From positions 26,325,001 to 26,389,000 of the forward strand of contig CATNEN010000038.1 in NCBI GenBank assembly GCA_950097015.1: a stretch of 64,000 bases of DNA, read 5' to 3'. This document shows positions 35,201 through 46,994 of this stretch, in pieces. The notes beneath the pieces are model-generated. The model was not told the origin of the DNA. It was given only the letters and a program-made list of their open reading frames with translations, and did no database searches. A program made the position numbers and the translations under genes. Every line of letters begins with the position of its first letter. Positions within the stretch are counted from its first letter, which is position 1. The stretch is from Macrostomum hystrix. Taxonomy: Eukaryota > Platyhelminthes > Macrostomidae.

Positions 35201-38200
35201 CCTGAGCCACTAAGCGTTGATTCTCAGACAGCCAGGTCTCACGCATGCCTGCTTTGCGTTGAAATCTTTGAGCCAACTGCTCGAGTTTCTCCTGCCTAAT
35301 CAGTTCGTCTCTGAGAGCGATCTCTCTGGCGTGCTCGGCTCGCTCCAGCCTCTCCCAGGCCTTGTTGATCTCGGAGATCATCTTCTCCTCCTGGGGAAAA
35401 TACGGCCTCTGATTGTTAGCCCGCATCTTCTGCTGAATGGTGAACAGTTGAATCTCCAGGTTGCCTTTCTCGGTGAACTTTGGCGGCTTCTCCACTGTGC
35501 GATAGCTGGCAAAGGCCTGCAGTTGGGCCTGAATGCCAGGGACCGAGTTGGCCAGCTGGCGATCATTCAACAGCTCGACTGTCTGCTCGATCCAGGCTAG
35601 CAAGTCCGAGGTAAGCTTCTCGTACTGGTCGATTAGGGCGTCAGACTCTTGAGCTTCGTTGAGCACCTTTTTGAGTCGCTTAGCCTGCACAGTTTCATCC
35701 TTCAGCTTGGAGAAGTAGTGATAGTAGGTGACAACGTAGGTCATTATAGAGCGCTCGTCCGGCTGATCGACGCACACGTCTTCTGGGTCGAGGAGGCGAG
35801 CCAGGCCGAGGCGATCGTCGGCGACTCGGAAAGCGTTCTCCAGATTGGCCATCGGCTGCGACTTCGACAGGGCATTGTAGTCGATGAGGTCTGGCCTGGA
35901 GTGACGGCGGAAGGGAAGCTTGTGTTGTATGGATTGGCAGTCTAAGACCCGCGGCCCAGGTACAGCTAGTATATATGCTCCTAAATCTGGACACCTAGCG
36001 AGAGAGGATCTTTGAGTATCTACTCTCGCCAGTCTCATCTCTACCATGTCTCGCCAGGCTCGTGTCTCGCCAGGCTCATCTCTCTACAGTCTCACCTCTT
36101 TCTACTCTTATGTCACTACGTTTTATCTCTCTCCAGTCTTATCTCTCTCCAGTCTCATCTCTCTTGTCTTATCTCTCTTTTCTTATCTCTCTCTTGTCTT
36201 ATCTCTCTTGTCTCATCTTTCTCTTGTCTCATCTCTCTCCAGTCTCATCTCTCTCTTGTCTCATCTCTTTTCTTTCTCATCTCTCTCCAGTCTCATCTTT
36301 CTCTAGTCTCATATCTCTTCTGAAGTTTTGTTTAGTGCACTGTTTGAGATATGCTACTGCTAGAGTTGCATATACAAAAAGCCTTCAAAACTATTTCTAG
36401 AACGACAATTAGCAGTTCTGCCATTATGCCATTGTTTTTTAAAATGCAGCAATTTAAGCTGGAAAAGTTAGCTTCCGACTCATTAAAAATAATTGACGGA
36501 TTAGAAATGCATCATATGACACTCAGTCAAAGCATCTGGCTACATTGAAAACAGACTGCATGGACTATTAAATGCCTGTCTAGACTCAAGCTACATTTGA
36601 GCAAGCCTCCCGGGCTCTCTAAATTGTAAAAGTACAAAGCTGACTGGCGTCAGTCAACAATGAGCAGCTCATTCCGCAAATTTGGGGGGTAATGAAAATA
36701 ATAAAGAAAGAAAAAAACTAAGAAAATTGGCAGCCCTGGGTGAGGATTTGAGAGTGAGTAGGAAGGGTGTGAGCCAAAGCCGATTGACAATGACTTGAGT
36801 ACATGCATGCGTGTGAGCGGTGAGAGTAGGCAAGCTTTCAAGAGCATTAGTCAGGCATATTTAGGCACAGTTTGGGAGCGTGTATTGCTGTATTTGTATT
36901 TCCCAAATGCTACTAGTAGAATGGCAAATGGCTCACGTCCAGACACCAAAACTTGACTAGAAACTGAGAATTGTTTTAGTTCTGAGACTCTGAGGTTGGT
37001 AAAGAAAACTTGAGTAAGCAATTGGGTAAATCTAAAGTGACACGAATAAATATCTTAATACTTAAAAGAAAAACTTCAAATGATAATTTTTTTTATAAAC
37101 TAAAGTCAAATAAAAATCCCGAAAAAATCAAAGATAAGTGAAAGAGACCTAAAAGAGTCCGCCAGAAATCTCATTAAACGATCTAAATGATTATTTTTTT
37201 AGCTGCAGTAATTCTTCCTAAATCGAATAGGTTTACAAAGTATCGTCTAAAGGACTCAGTCGGGATAGTAGTCTAGAGCATCTACCCCAACCTCGCAAAT
37301 TTAGTCCTACCAGTAATGAGATTGGGAAAGCAGCATAGGAAGATTGCCGGTACAGAGAAATAGAAACAAAATAGAATGACAGACCAAGGAGACCAAGGTT
37401 GATCATTCAACCGAGAACTCGCGCATGTATAATACTAAAAATAATAATAATAATAGTAGTGGAAGCCGTCATCGAACTGACAAGGGATCTAAACTGACCG
37501 AAGTGAGTGAAGTGATTAAATTACCCATTGCTAGCTCCTTAGACTGCCCATATATATGCATATATAGGATGTAGAACCAATCAGATCTCATCGTCCATGT
37601 ATATTGGTGTCTCCACTATACCTTCCTATCTAATCTGGGCAATAAAATCTCATCTGAGGAGGAAAGCGACTCCGGGATCGGAATGGGGGCTGAAAAATAT
37701 AGGAAATTTCTCGAGGCATAGGAGAAACCGAGGGAAAATGAAAGCCGGGATCGACAAGGAGAAAATGGAAGGAAATGATTGAGTGGAGGTAAAAGCGGAG
37801 GTTGGAGACTTACTTAGACTAACTTATTAAAGTATTTACAGATATTCTTTAACCTAAACTATTTCAGCGAATGATTTCAAGGTCACGTACTCAATCAACT
37901 GTAAGAAGCAACTCAATTACTGAAGGAGTGGAGTAGAGAAGGCGCTAATCCACTGAAGGACTGGAGTAGAGAAGGCGCTAATCCACTGAAGGACTGGAGT
38001 AGAGAAGGCGCTAATCCACTGAAGGACTGGAGTAGAGAAGGCGCTAATCCACTGAAGGACTGGAGTAGAGAAGGCGCTAATCCACTGAAGGACTGGAGTA
38101 GAGAAGGCACTAATCCACTGAAGGACTGGAGTAGAGAAGGCGCTAATCCACTGAAGGACTGGAGAAGAGAAGGCGCTAATCCACTGAAGGACTGGAGTAG

Positions 38201-41200
38201 AGAAGGCGCTAATCCACTGAAGGACTGGAGTAGAGAAGGCGCTAATCCACTGAAGGACTGGAGTAGAGAAGGCGCTAATCCACTGAAGGACTGGAGTAGA
38301 GAAGGCGCTAATCCACTGAAGGACTGGAGTAGAGAAGGCGCTAATCCACTGAAGGACTGGAGTAGAGAAGGCGCTAATCCACTGAAGGACTGGAGTAGAG
38401 AAGGCGCTAATCCACTGAAGGACTGGAGTAGAGAAGGCGCTAATCCACTGAAGGACTGGAGTAGAGAAGGCGCTAATCCACTGAAGGACTGGAGTAGAGA
38501 AGGCGCTAATCCACTGAAGGACTGGAGTAGAGAAGGCGCTAATCCACTGAAGGACTGGAGTAGAGAAGGCACTAATCCACTGAAGGACTGGAGTAGAGAA
38601 AGCGCTAATCCACTGAAGGACTGGAGAAGAGAAGGCGCTAATCCACTGAAGGACTGGAGTAGAGAAGGCGCTAATCCACTGAAGGACTGGAGTAGAGAAG
38701 GCGCTAATCCACTGAAGGACTGGAGTAGAGAAGGCGCTAATCCACTGAAGGACTGGAGTAGAGAAGGCGCTAATCCACTGAAGGACTGGAGTAGAGAAGG
38801 CGCTAATCCACTGAAGGACTGGAGTAGAGAAGGCGCTAATCCACTGAAGGACTGGAGTAGAGAAGGCACTAATCCACTGAAGGACTGGAGTAGAGAAGGC
38901 GCTAATCCACTGAAGGACTGGAGTAGAGAAGGCGCTAATCCACTGAAGGACTGGAGTAGAGAAGGCGCTAATCCACTGAAGGACTGGAGTAGAGAAGGCG
39001 CTAATCCACTGAAGGACTGGAGTAGAGAAGGCGCTAATCCACTGAAGGACTGGAGTAGAGAAGGCGCTAATCCACTGAAGGACTGGAGTAGAGAAGGCGC
39101 TAATCCACTGAAGGACTGGAGTAGAGAAGGCGCTAATCCACTGAAGGACTGGAGTAGAGAAGGCGCTAATCCACTGAAGGACTGGAGTAGAGAAGGCGCT
39201 AATCCACTGAAGGACTGGAGTAGAGAAGGCACTAATCCACTGAAGGACTGGAGTAGAGAAAGCGCTAATCCACTGAAGGACTGGAGAAGAGAAGGCGCTA
39301 ATCCACTGAAGGACTGGAGTAGAGAAGGCGCTAATCCACTGAAGGACTGGAGTAGAGAAGGCGCTAATCCACTGAAGGACTGGAGTAGAGAAGGCACTAA
39401 TCCACTGAAGGACTGGAGTAGAGAAGGCGCTAATCCACTGAAGGACTGGAGTAGAGAAGGCGCTAATCCACTGAAGGACTGGAGTAGAGAAGGCGCTAAT
39501 CCACTGAAGGACTGGAGTAGAGAAGGCGCTAATCCACTGAAGGACTGGAGTAGAGAAGGCGCTAATCCACTGAAGGACTGGAGTAGAGAAGGCGCTAATC
39601 CACTGAAGGACTGGAGTAGAGAAGGCGCTAATCCACTGAAGGACTGGAGTAGAGAAGGCGCTAATCCACTGAAGGACTGGAGTAGAGAAGGCGCTAATCC
39701 ACTGAAGGACTGGAGTAGAGAAGGCGCTAATCCACTGAAGGACTGGAGTAGAGAAGGCACTAATCCACTGAAGGACTGGAGTAGAGAAAGCGCTAATCCA
39801 CTGAAGGACTGGAGAAGAGAAGGCGCTAATCCACTGAAGGACTGGAGTAGAGAAGGCGCTAATCCACTGAAGGACTGGAGTAGAGAAGGCGCTAATCCAC
39901 TGAAGGACTGGAGTAGAGAAGGCGCTAATCCACTGAAGGACTGGAGTAGAGAAGGCGCTAATCCACCAATGGACAGAAGTGCTTTAGAGAATGCGCTAAT
40001 CCACTGAAGCATCATACAAGCTAAGGCAAATTAAAAAAGAATAGAGCTAAAAAAATGAACAATGTACCTTCATGTCTAGAATATTTAGTGTGCCCCGAGT
40101 ATGCATAGCTGCTACATATTTAACTGAAGCGGTATTGGAGTCATAAAGGCAGTACTGTGCAGTTTAAGTATTTTATTAATCATTACTGCAGCTCTTTTCA
40201 ATGGCCCATTTTTTGCGCAATGGCAAATCTCCTTGCCTTAGTAATCACAAACTAAGAAGGTTGGTAGATGCTCGTATATTATTTCAGTAAAGGATAGTCA
40301 AATACTAAGCAAACTGATCAGACGAAACTAAAATTCACATTAGTCAATTGAATGACAGAGAAATCAAACTGTTAGACAGGGAAAATCAAACTGTTAGACA
40401 AGAAAACCACCCTGTTAGACAGGAAAATCACCCTGTTAGACAGGAAAATCAAACTGTTAGACAGGGAAATCAAACTGTTAGACAGGGAAAATCAAACTGT
40501 TAGACAGGGAAATCAAATTGTTAGACAGGGAAATCAAACTGTTAGACAGGGAAATCAATATGCTAGACAGGGAAATCAAACTGTTAGACAGGAAAATCAA
40601 ACTGTTAGACAGGGAAATCAAACTGTTAGACAGGGAAAATCAAACTGTTAGACAGGGAAATCAAACTGTTAGACAGGGAAATCAAACTGTTAGACAGGGA
40701 AAATCAAACTGTTAGACAGGGAAATGAAACTGTTAGACAGGGAAATCAATATGCTAGACAGGGAAATCAAACTGTTAGACAGGGAAATCAAATTGTTAGA
40801 CAGGGAAATCAATATGCTAGACATGGAAATCAAACTGTTAGACAGGAAAATCAACCTGTTTGACGGGGAAATCAACCTGTTAGACAGGGAAATCAAACTG
40901 TTAGACAGGGAATATTAACATTTTAGACAGGGAAGATCAACATTTTATTTTCTGTGTTTTCGAGATTGAGATTGACAAAAATATAATAAAACGTTTGCCA
41001 GAAAACTGCGAGAATTTTTTCAATATGCGTGAAATTTTTCTAAACCCGTTGGCTAAATATTCAGAAGATTCTTCAATCGAAAATTTTACACTGGCCACGG
41101 TTAAAGTTTTTGTAGTACCGATCAAAGCGACAGGAACTAGAGCTAAGGATAGGGAGAATTTGGGATTTGGGAGGATCTAAAAATTGGGATAGACAGAATT

Positions 41201-44092
41201 TTCACTCACTAAACTATAAGAATCGCCGCTCTATACTATATGCGGAGCCCGATGTACTCAAACTGAGGTCCTTCTGTCTGTCTCGCTGTCTCCCCCTGAG
41301 CAGGGATCGAGACACACGTTTGAGGGAATAAGTGCAATCTCTCTCGCTATAGTCACTTCTGGCTGTTCCCTCACGTCTTCCGTCTCTCTCTCTCTCGCGC
41401 TTCCTACTCCAGTCGCCGTAAAACGAAACCCGACTCAACAATATTCTATACTAATCCCCCTGCCGAATAATCCCCTAGTTCAGAAAAGGAAATCTGGCAA
41501 AAAACTGGAACGATGTTATAGCGCCAAGAGGGAATTTATATTGTTTTGATTCAATGAGAACTATATAGTTAGGGCATGGCGAAGAGAATGATGCAAAATA
41601 CAGGAGAGCATATAGGGTGGATAAAAGTGCACAGAGGTTGCTATGGCAGCGCTTTGGGATCGTTCGGTCTGGCCAAATCTTTTAGTTGGATGGCTCAAGT
41701 GATGATTTTTCCCCCTAACTTTTCTCTCCCTTACCCAATCTGCGAATGTACGTGACATCGATGCGAGGAATGGGGAGAGAATGAAATTCTAGACTAGGAG
41801 TCGGCAACCCCCCTGTTTTAAAAAATATTTAGAAGTTTCAGAAAGCTCTTTGATCTGCCTTCTTGCAGCCTACTCTCACATGCTTCTCATCTCTCTCATC
41901 TCACCACTACCTCTGTCTCATCTCTCTCCTGTTTCATGTCTTCTATGTCTCATCTCTCCCACGCCACGGTAGCGATATATATCCCGTATCTCACCTCTCC
42001 GGTCTCCTCTCCCGTGTCTCATCTCTCCCGTGTCTCATCTCTCACGTGTCTCATCTCTCACGTGTCTCATCTCTCACGTGTCTCATCTCTCACGTGTCTC
42101 ATCTCTCACGTGTCTCATCTCTCACGTGTCTCATCTCTCACGTGTCTCATCTCTCACGTGTCTCATCTCTCCAGCGTCTCATCTCTCACGTGTCTCATCG
42201 CTACCGTGTCTCATTCTCTCCAGTCTTATCTTCCCGTGTATATCTATCCCGTGTCTCATATCTGTCATGAAATCGTCTTATCTCCGTTTCATCTCAATAG
42301 CTATGACTTGATGTAGTCTTTTTCAAGGTGTTATAATGTTGCTTAGATTAATTTGAGCTCGGCGATAAAAAATATATTACCGAGCTTCATCTGTTTCGCT
42401 ATCTGGAGTGATTGAATCACTAAGTGGAATAATAAAGGATATCTTACTTATTTGTGAGTTAAACGTTAAACTATTTGTAAATAATACATTTCGTCAGATA
42501 ATTATAACCATGGTTGAAGCGGGGCATATACAAAATAGCTAGCTCTAACCTCAATTAATATTGGTCTATTTTCAACCAGCACCTTTTATGAAGTACGCAA
42601 TCCTTCCCTCCCAAAATATTTGGCGCTAATCGATACTTTCAGAGAGAGGAAAAAACATTAGGCGAACTAAAAAATCAATGAATCCCAGGGCAAAGCTTAA
42701 CTTTTTGACAGTGAACTGGGCGTACAGTAGATAAGTGATCTCACACGAGTGAGTTGGCGCAAGCATTTAACTGGCTAGTTAACTCAACACAAGGACCAAT
42801 TCCACCTAATATTTTTGAGCTAGCCCGTATTTTTTGATTGCGAAAAATACAACAGAAACGTTGGCTGTATATATATATATATAATTCAATATTTAAAAGC
42901 GACTCGTAAAAAATCAATAGAAAGGCTAGACAGACAGATTGACAGCCAAACAGGCAGATAAGCAGACTCAACCGTAAACAGTCTATTAGTCAGGCAGAAC
43001 AGACCGACAGGCACACTGAGAGATAGACAGACAGACAGGTAGCCAGCCAGCGAGGAGGCAATTCTTCCCTTTTCGCTGATTCCTGAGCACACACGCAGAT
43101 ACTGTACGCAGGCACAGGCTCACACAGGTTTTCCCATTGTCAGGCAGTGTACAGTATCTCTGTGCCTTGGAGGCTGGCCCTTCAAAATCATCCAAAGCCT
43201 TCACTCCGTGGCTGCGCCAAAAATAAATGTGGCCTCGCTGCGGAATCGAGCTCAGGAACCTTGACGTGAGAGGCAGACGCGTTGGACCGCTCTGCCACTG
43301 ATCCCCCAACAGGTAGGCAAGAAGGCAGACACAGACAGGCAGACATGCTCACCTGTGCTTATGAATGATGGCATTGAAGGCCAGGCCGTCGCGCCAGCTA
43401 TTAGTGAAATTGCGGACGTTCACATTGGCGTAGCCAGCGGTTTTCATTTGGCACCAGAGCAGCAGGGCGTCCTTGGCCATTCGGGTGTCGCCAGTGCTCA
43501 CACCCAGGGGCGGAGTTGAGTAGGCCAGACCAGTTGAGGGCGGCGCAGCGGACATGTACGGAGCAGCCGTGCTGGCAACGCTGAAGTCGCGCCTATCTAA
43601 CACAACATCCTGAATCTGGAATCGCAGGATGATAGTCCAGATTAAGCCGAGTGTAAGCCTGGAACTGCCGTCCACAATGTCGTGAGCGCCCATGTTCTCC
43701 AGGTGAACGCACTGCTCGTTGAGGTAGGCGAGAGCTTTGTCCACATTCTCAAGGCAGTGGATTCGCATTCGACCGCGAGTTGGCCTGGGCAGTTGGTCGC
43801 CAGTGATGAGTTCAAGTAGGCGCAGGAGTAGCCGACCGTCTCGCAGGTCCAAATAGAGCTCGTCAACTCGCAGCGACTCTCTGGCTAGGTGAGAATTCAC
43901 CCACTTAGTGAAGGTCTTCTTCTGCACAGCTTCTCGCTCGTCGGCGAGTGCCTTAATACGAGACCGTTCAAAGAGTTTAGCAGTCGAATTGCCGGACTCA
44001 AAGTCGGACAGGTCGCCATTGTCGGTGTGACTGTTGTTGGGGACATCCGGTTCCCAGTGGATGGCCCGGTGATTTGTTTCCAGCTCCACCAT
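23248..44092 (-). CDS. SPTBN: Beta-spectrin, complete, 15 exons, 2,389 aa
   Basis: Beta-spectrin pairs with alpha-spectrin to form the membrane skeleton, binding actin and ankyrin. Exons: 43353-44092, 34767-35895, 34185-34674, 33528-33931, 32800-33369, 32138-32662, 30913-31707, 29393-29764, 28671-29066, 27806-27998, 26683-27239, 25285-25513, 24598-24871, 23881-24133, 23248-23490. All phases agree and the total is 7,170 nt, close to human SPTBN1 (about 2,360 aa). The ATG at 44092 lies about 40 residues before the conserved [22 protein letters not shown]1 and CH2 ([34 protein letters not shown]) occupy roughly residues 50-320, then the spectrin-repeat rod, a partial repeat ending near exon 12, a poly-Gln hinge in exon 13, and a PH domain from about 2219 to 2330. 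The C-terminus is [12 protein letters not shown]. The CH1-CH2 linker is about 30 residues longer than in vertebrates. The gene symbol is by family. Confidence 0.95.
24210..24566 (-). mobile_element. tRNA-derived SINE, family B (copy in spectrin intron 13)
   Basis: Read on the minus strand, the head at the right carries GGCAGAGCG (A-box-like) and GAGCTCGATTCC (B-box-like). The body includes 'gtgtacactctcactgtgcc' and ends with 'gtctagtgtcaccaaatgat'. Near-identical order is seen at 31727-32068 and 43045-43312. It lies in the transcript orientation of spectrin. Confidence 0.75.
24632..24780 (-). repeat. In-frame CAG tracts encoding poly-Gln in the spectrin hinge
   Basis: Two CTG-rich runs on the plus strand (about 24643-24671 and 24751-24778) encode Gln runs of about 9 and 6 in exon 13, between the last spectrin repeat and the PH domain. 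Length variation between individuals is likely. Confidence 0.85.
24890..25142 (-). mobile_element. tRNA-derived SINE, family A (copy in spectrin intron 12)
   Basis: On the minus strand the head reads GGGGCTGTAGCCTAGTGG with an intact A box (TAGCCTAGTGG) and then an exact B box GGTTCGATTCC. The body contains 'agcaagacacttaactctgg' followed by 'ttcacccagct'. This is the best preserved family-A copy in the window. Confidence 0.85.
25611..26640. repeat. 55-bp minisatellite in spectrin intron 11
   Basis: About 15 nearly identical copies of a 55-bp unit start with 'gaatgtacacttcttatctg'. Three or four degenerate copies follow towards 26640. The only frequent variant is cccctaag versus cccttaag. 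Confidence 0.92.
27425..27665. repeat. 16-bp minisatellite in spectrin intron 10
   Basis: Tandem 'gagagatgagacacgg' units with length variants. The reverse complement (ctcatctctcccgtgt) is identical to units of the array at 42.0 kb. Confidence 0.88.
28068..28645. repeat. 43-bp minisatellite in spectrin intron 9
   Basis: About 13 copies of a 43-bp unit containing 'tctccactctctagccccag' and 'caagtgtacattc'. Two copies carry a 4-bp insertion (attaattc). Confidence 0.92.
29858..30660. repeat. 12-bp repeat organised as a 96-bp higher-order repeat, spectrin intron 7
   Basis: The basic unit is 'aggagtgactct'. Eight variant 12-mers form a 96-bp block repeated about seven times (block starts near 29933, 30029, 30125, 30221, 30317, 30413 and 30509). 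Because 12 is a multiple of 3, long open frames exist on both strands. These are not genes. Confidence 0.92.
31727..32068 (-). mobile_element. tRNA-derived SINE, family B (copy in spectrin intron 6)
   Basis: Same order and orientation as the copy at 24210-24566: left end 'catcatttggtgacactaga', middle 'gtcaggcagtgtacact', then 'aaatcgagctcagggacctt' near the head. It fills most of the 430-bp intron between 31708 and 32137. Confidence 0.78.
36012..36322. repeat. 16-bp-type minisatellite in spectrin intron 1, exon-2 side
   Basis: Degenerate units such as 'tctcatctctctccag' and 'tctcatctctcttg' repeat from 36012. The unit is related to the arrays at 27.4 and 42.0 kb. Confidence 0.8.
36323..37917. 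other. Spectrin intron 1, unremarkable part
   Basis: Mixed and AT-rich sequence without recognised genes or elements. A short AAT microsatellite lies near 37433-37455. Confidence 0.5.
37918..40012. repeat. 33-bp satellite, about 63 copies, spectrin intron 1
   Basis: The 33-bp unit starts 'ctgaaggactggagtagaga' and ends 'aggcgctaatcca'. Copies are nearly identical. Rare variants (ggcac for ggcgc, gaaagcgc, ggagaagag) recur together at multiples of 33 bp, which marks longer duplicated blocks. The minus strand is open for 700 codons because 33 is a multiple of 3 (the translated repeat is [11 protein letters not shown]). It lies wholly within an intron. Confidence 0.95.
40345..40935. repeat. 21-22-bp minisatellite, spectrin intron 1
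   Basis: Around 27 copies of units like 'gttagacagggaaatcaaac' plus 't', with variants 'atatgctagacaggg' and 'cctgtttgacgggg'. It shares TTAGACAGGG with the array at 19.2-19.6 kb. Confidence 0.9.
40936..41870. other. Spectrin intron 1, nothing recognised
   Basis: There are short open frames but none has a recognisable domain. No element ends are visible. Confidence 0.45.
41875..42295. repeat. 16-bp minisatellite, spectrin intron 1
   Basis: Units 'ctcatctctcacgtgt' and 'ctcatctctcccgtgt' repeat in tandem, most regularly at 42000-42200. The second form is the exact reverse complement of the intron-10 unit 14 kb away. Confidence 0.9.
43045..43312 (-). mobile_element. tRNA-derived SINE, family B (best head) in spectrin intron 1
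   Basis: On the minus strand the head reads GGGGGATCAGTGGCAGAGCGG, with an A box TGGCAGAGCGG, followed by GAGCTCGATTCC (B-box-like). It sits inside a CAGACAGG-rich microsatellite (42930-43045 and 43313-43345) and in the gene's orientation. Confidence 0.8.
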
Positions 44093-44159
44093 GCTCTGAG
44101 TGGCGCTTTGACTTTCAGCTGTCGAGCTTTGTCTATGCACAGATGGCTTGCTTGCTAGA

Positions 44160-46500
44160 GATCTTATTTATAAATGTTTTATGCCTATCTAGAGTCTGAT
44201 AAGCTTTGAAATTTATGTGCAAAAAGGCTTGTCTGAAAGGATAAAATAGGATTTCAATTCTGAATAAAATTACAATACGATTTTTATGCTCAGTTAGTCT
44301 CATAAACTCGTTTTATATTTTATAAACAACTAGCCAACTTTTTTTTAACACAAAAAATCGTGCTACATTAATTTTATCTTAATGTTTACAATTACATAAT
44401 ATATTGTATAAAGTGAGGTTTCAATTATTTGCAAAAAAATAATGAAAATTAATTTTTATAATGTACAAAAGTATATGTTACTGTCTTTAAACCACTTTAA
44501 TCCATTCACATAATAACTTTTATTTAAATTTATACATAAGATATTTGAGTAACCAAAGGAAACATATGGCATAGGTACAATTCAGGTAGGAAAAATGGAG
44601 GGCTTTATCCTGTTTTTGGACAAGGCAACACACAGCCAATGCATTGTAGGTATGTAGCTAGTGTAGGTATGAAGCTGTACAAAAATGTTGTTTGTATTAT
44701 TAAAAAAACTATATAATATTAATAATTTTTTTTATTATAACTATAATAATAACAAATATTATTATTATTACTAAAAGAAAACACATTTCAACTTTCATAG
44801 GGTATATTACAAAAAAACGAAAATTTAAATGTATTTGAAAGTCTAGGTCATAATAAAAAATATTCTTATTAAAAATAAAAAATAATAAACAAACTGTTTT
44901 CTGAACCTTAATGATTTGCACAATTAAGAATTAGATAGACATAAATCATACATCCAAACATACATAATACATACATAAATGCATAGAGGCTGGCTAAATT
45001 TGTGTTTCTATCAAGCCAAAAGGTTTCTACTTTTCAAACAGCCAGTTAAAAGAAAAATTATGCAAGATAATTAATACAGCTTGTTGAAATTATCACAAAC
45101 AGTTTACCAGAAAATAACTGTCGACATCTATTATGGTTTATTAATTTTTATTTAAATATCTATATATATAATAAACATTTAATATTTGAGTACGATTAAT
45201 TTTTTACTACTTTACTTTGGATTGTCTTGATTTAATCTGTCTCAATCAGGTCATTTTTTGTAGTACCAAAGTTACATAGAACTTAAATGTAAAAAATTAT
45301 ATAGTATTTAAAGTAAAACAACAATAGTTGGCAAAGCATTTTTGTTCTAGTTTATTAGTACAAAACTTTTTAATTTCTATGACTTTTTTAACCCAACAGA
45401 TTTAAAACCAAACAGTTATCGCCACGCAGAGCAAAATAACTGTACACTGCCGATTAATTCAAGATCGCAACTTTCCGATTTGTCGCATTCTAGTGACACA
45501 TATCCCTTTATCTAAAATAAACTAATAAATTTACTTATAATACAAAAAGGTAATAATTACTTTTTTCTAAGCATTTTCTTTAAAATAATAGGTTTCTTTT
45601 GTTACTCTATGAATTTCCACACCGTTATTCAGAATGAAACTCGCAGAAATAAACGGAATAGGAAGGGAAGGTTACAGATTAGAGAACTCACTGATAAGTG
45701 ATTCAGATAACTTTTTATCAATCATAATATTTTAGCGCAATTTAGATTAAATAGTAGAAAACACCAATACCTATCGAATAAACTTTTCAAAAAGCAAAAA
45801 TAATTTTTATTTCTGCGTTAAAACTTTTAGATGGAATACTAGAACATAAATTTGTTGTCTTCCGTCCCTTCAACAGTTGATAGTAAAGCGGGGCTTCTGG
45901 TGCAAAACATTTAAGTTTTATAGGTCATAATATATATAAGCACTTTATTATTCCCAGCCACATTAAAAAAGGGAGCTCGAAGCCTTTTTTAAATCAACAT
46001 TAATAATTTTTTCCGTATCAAGCACAAACTTGAAAATATGCTTTAAAGCATATAATCCGGATTTCTCGTATTAACTATAAATAATAAAATGTATGCCCAG
46101 AACCCCCGACTTCTTAGCTCTGATAAACTTTCATTCGTCACAAGTTTCAGAGTCCATAGTACCATGAATATAAGTTATCAATATTCTCAACATATACACC
46201 CGTTCAATTAATAATTGTTATTGCGAGCTCTCGATATCTTCACCGTTAAAATTAACAATAATTCCATCTTCAGTTTCAAAGGTCAGCTCAATCTCATATA
46301 TATTTTGTTACTTAATACAACACGTTTCATATGATATGGCTTCTCCACAAGTCATTTGCGAGCAAATTAGAAAAAAAATAGTAATATTTGTTCGCTCCTT
46401 AAAATATACCATTCGTTTTAAAACCAAACCGTCTGTATATATAATTTACAAAAGCAAGTACATGCAGTGTGAGAAGAAATGTGCTGCTGTAATACAGAAA
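44160..46500. other. AT-rich intergenic region upstream of beta-spectrin
   Basis: Very AT-rich with ATT/ATA microsatellite-like runs near 44700-44780. The spectrin promoter and 5' UTR exons should lie here or further upstream. A possible acceptor (gatctctag|) at about 44155 hints at a 5' UTR intron. No gene recognised. Confidence 0.5.
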
Positions 46501-46504
46501 GCGT

Positions 46505-46735
46505 CAAGGACCACTAGAAGAAGAAGGACGCGTGGCGCTTTGTTTCTAGGAATATTTATTAGAGGCAGTTTTTTGACGAAAAATATGCACTAGCTCGAGA
46601 TAAGAATTCTTGGCATTTGTTTTTTCACATTAAAATGTCGATAATTTTTTATTTATAAATAACTCGTTTTTATAAACTTTCCAAGAAATGAAGTTTCCAG
46701 TCGCGACGCCAACTACTTAGTGGCTCGTACTATTA
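46505..46735. mobile_element. Eroded member of the CAAGGACC foldback family
   Basis: The left end CAAGGACCACTAGAAGAAGA at 46505 is intact. The interior keeps 'gataagaattctt', 'taaaatgtcgataa' and 'ccaagaaatgaagt'. The right terminus is too diverged to define a target duplication. Confidence 0.6.
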
Positions 46736-46994
46736 AACTTGTCCCCGTGGTGTTTCTCGTCTGGGAAATATATGTACGTAATATCGTGCCACTGCTAACT
46801 CATTTTGCCGGCTCATGCCCTGGATTGGGTTTATTAGTGTCATTCAAATTGTATTTCAAGCTAGTTTGAACGGACCGCAATATTTATCCTAGAATTGTCC
46901 ACCCTTCGGTAAGGTGAGGAAGTTTTTCTAGTACTCCATGGCGTCAGGCCTACTTTATTATTTATAATTTAGTTTAAAAAACATTTGTTTAAAC

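Noticed and set aside
37913-40015. A 700-codon open frame on the minus strand
   Set aside because: It is only the translation of a 33-bp tandem repeat. Any stop-free frame stays open because the unit is a multiple of three, and it lies inside a spectrin intron.
41863-42316. Several open frames rich in Ser, His, Leu and Val
   Set aside because: Different frames of the 16-bp minisatellite. The same applies to 27296-27811 and 36012-36400.
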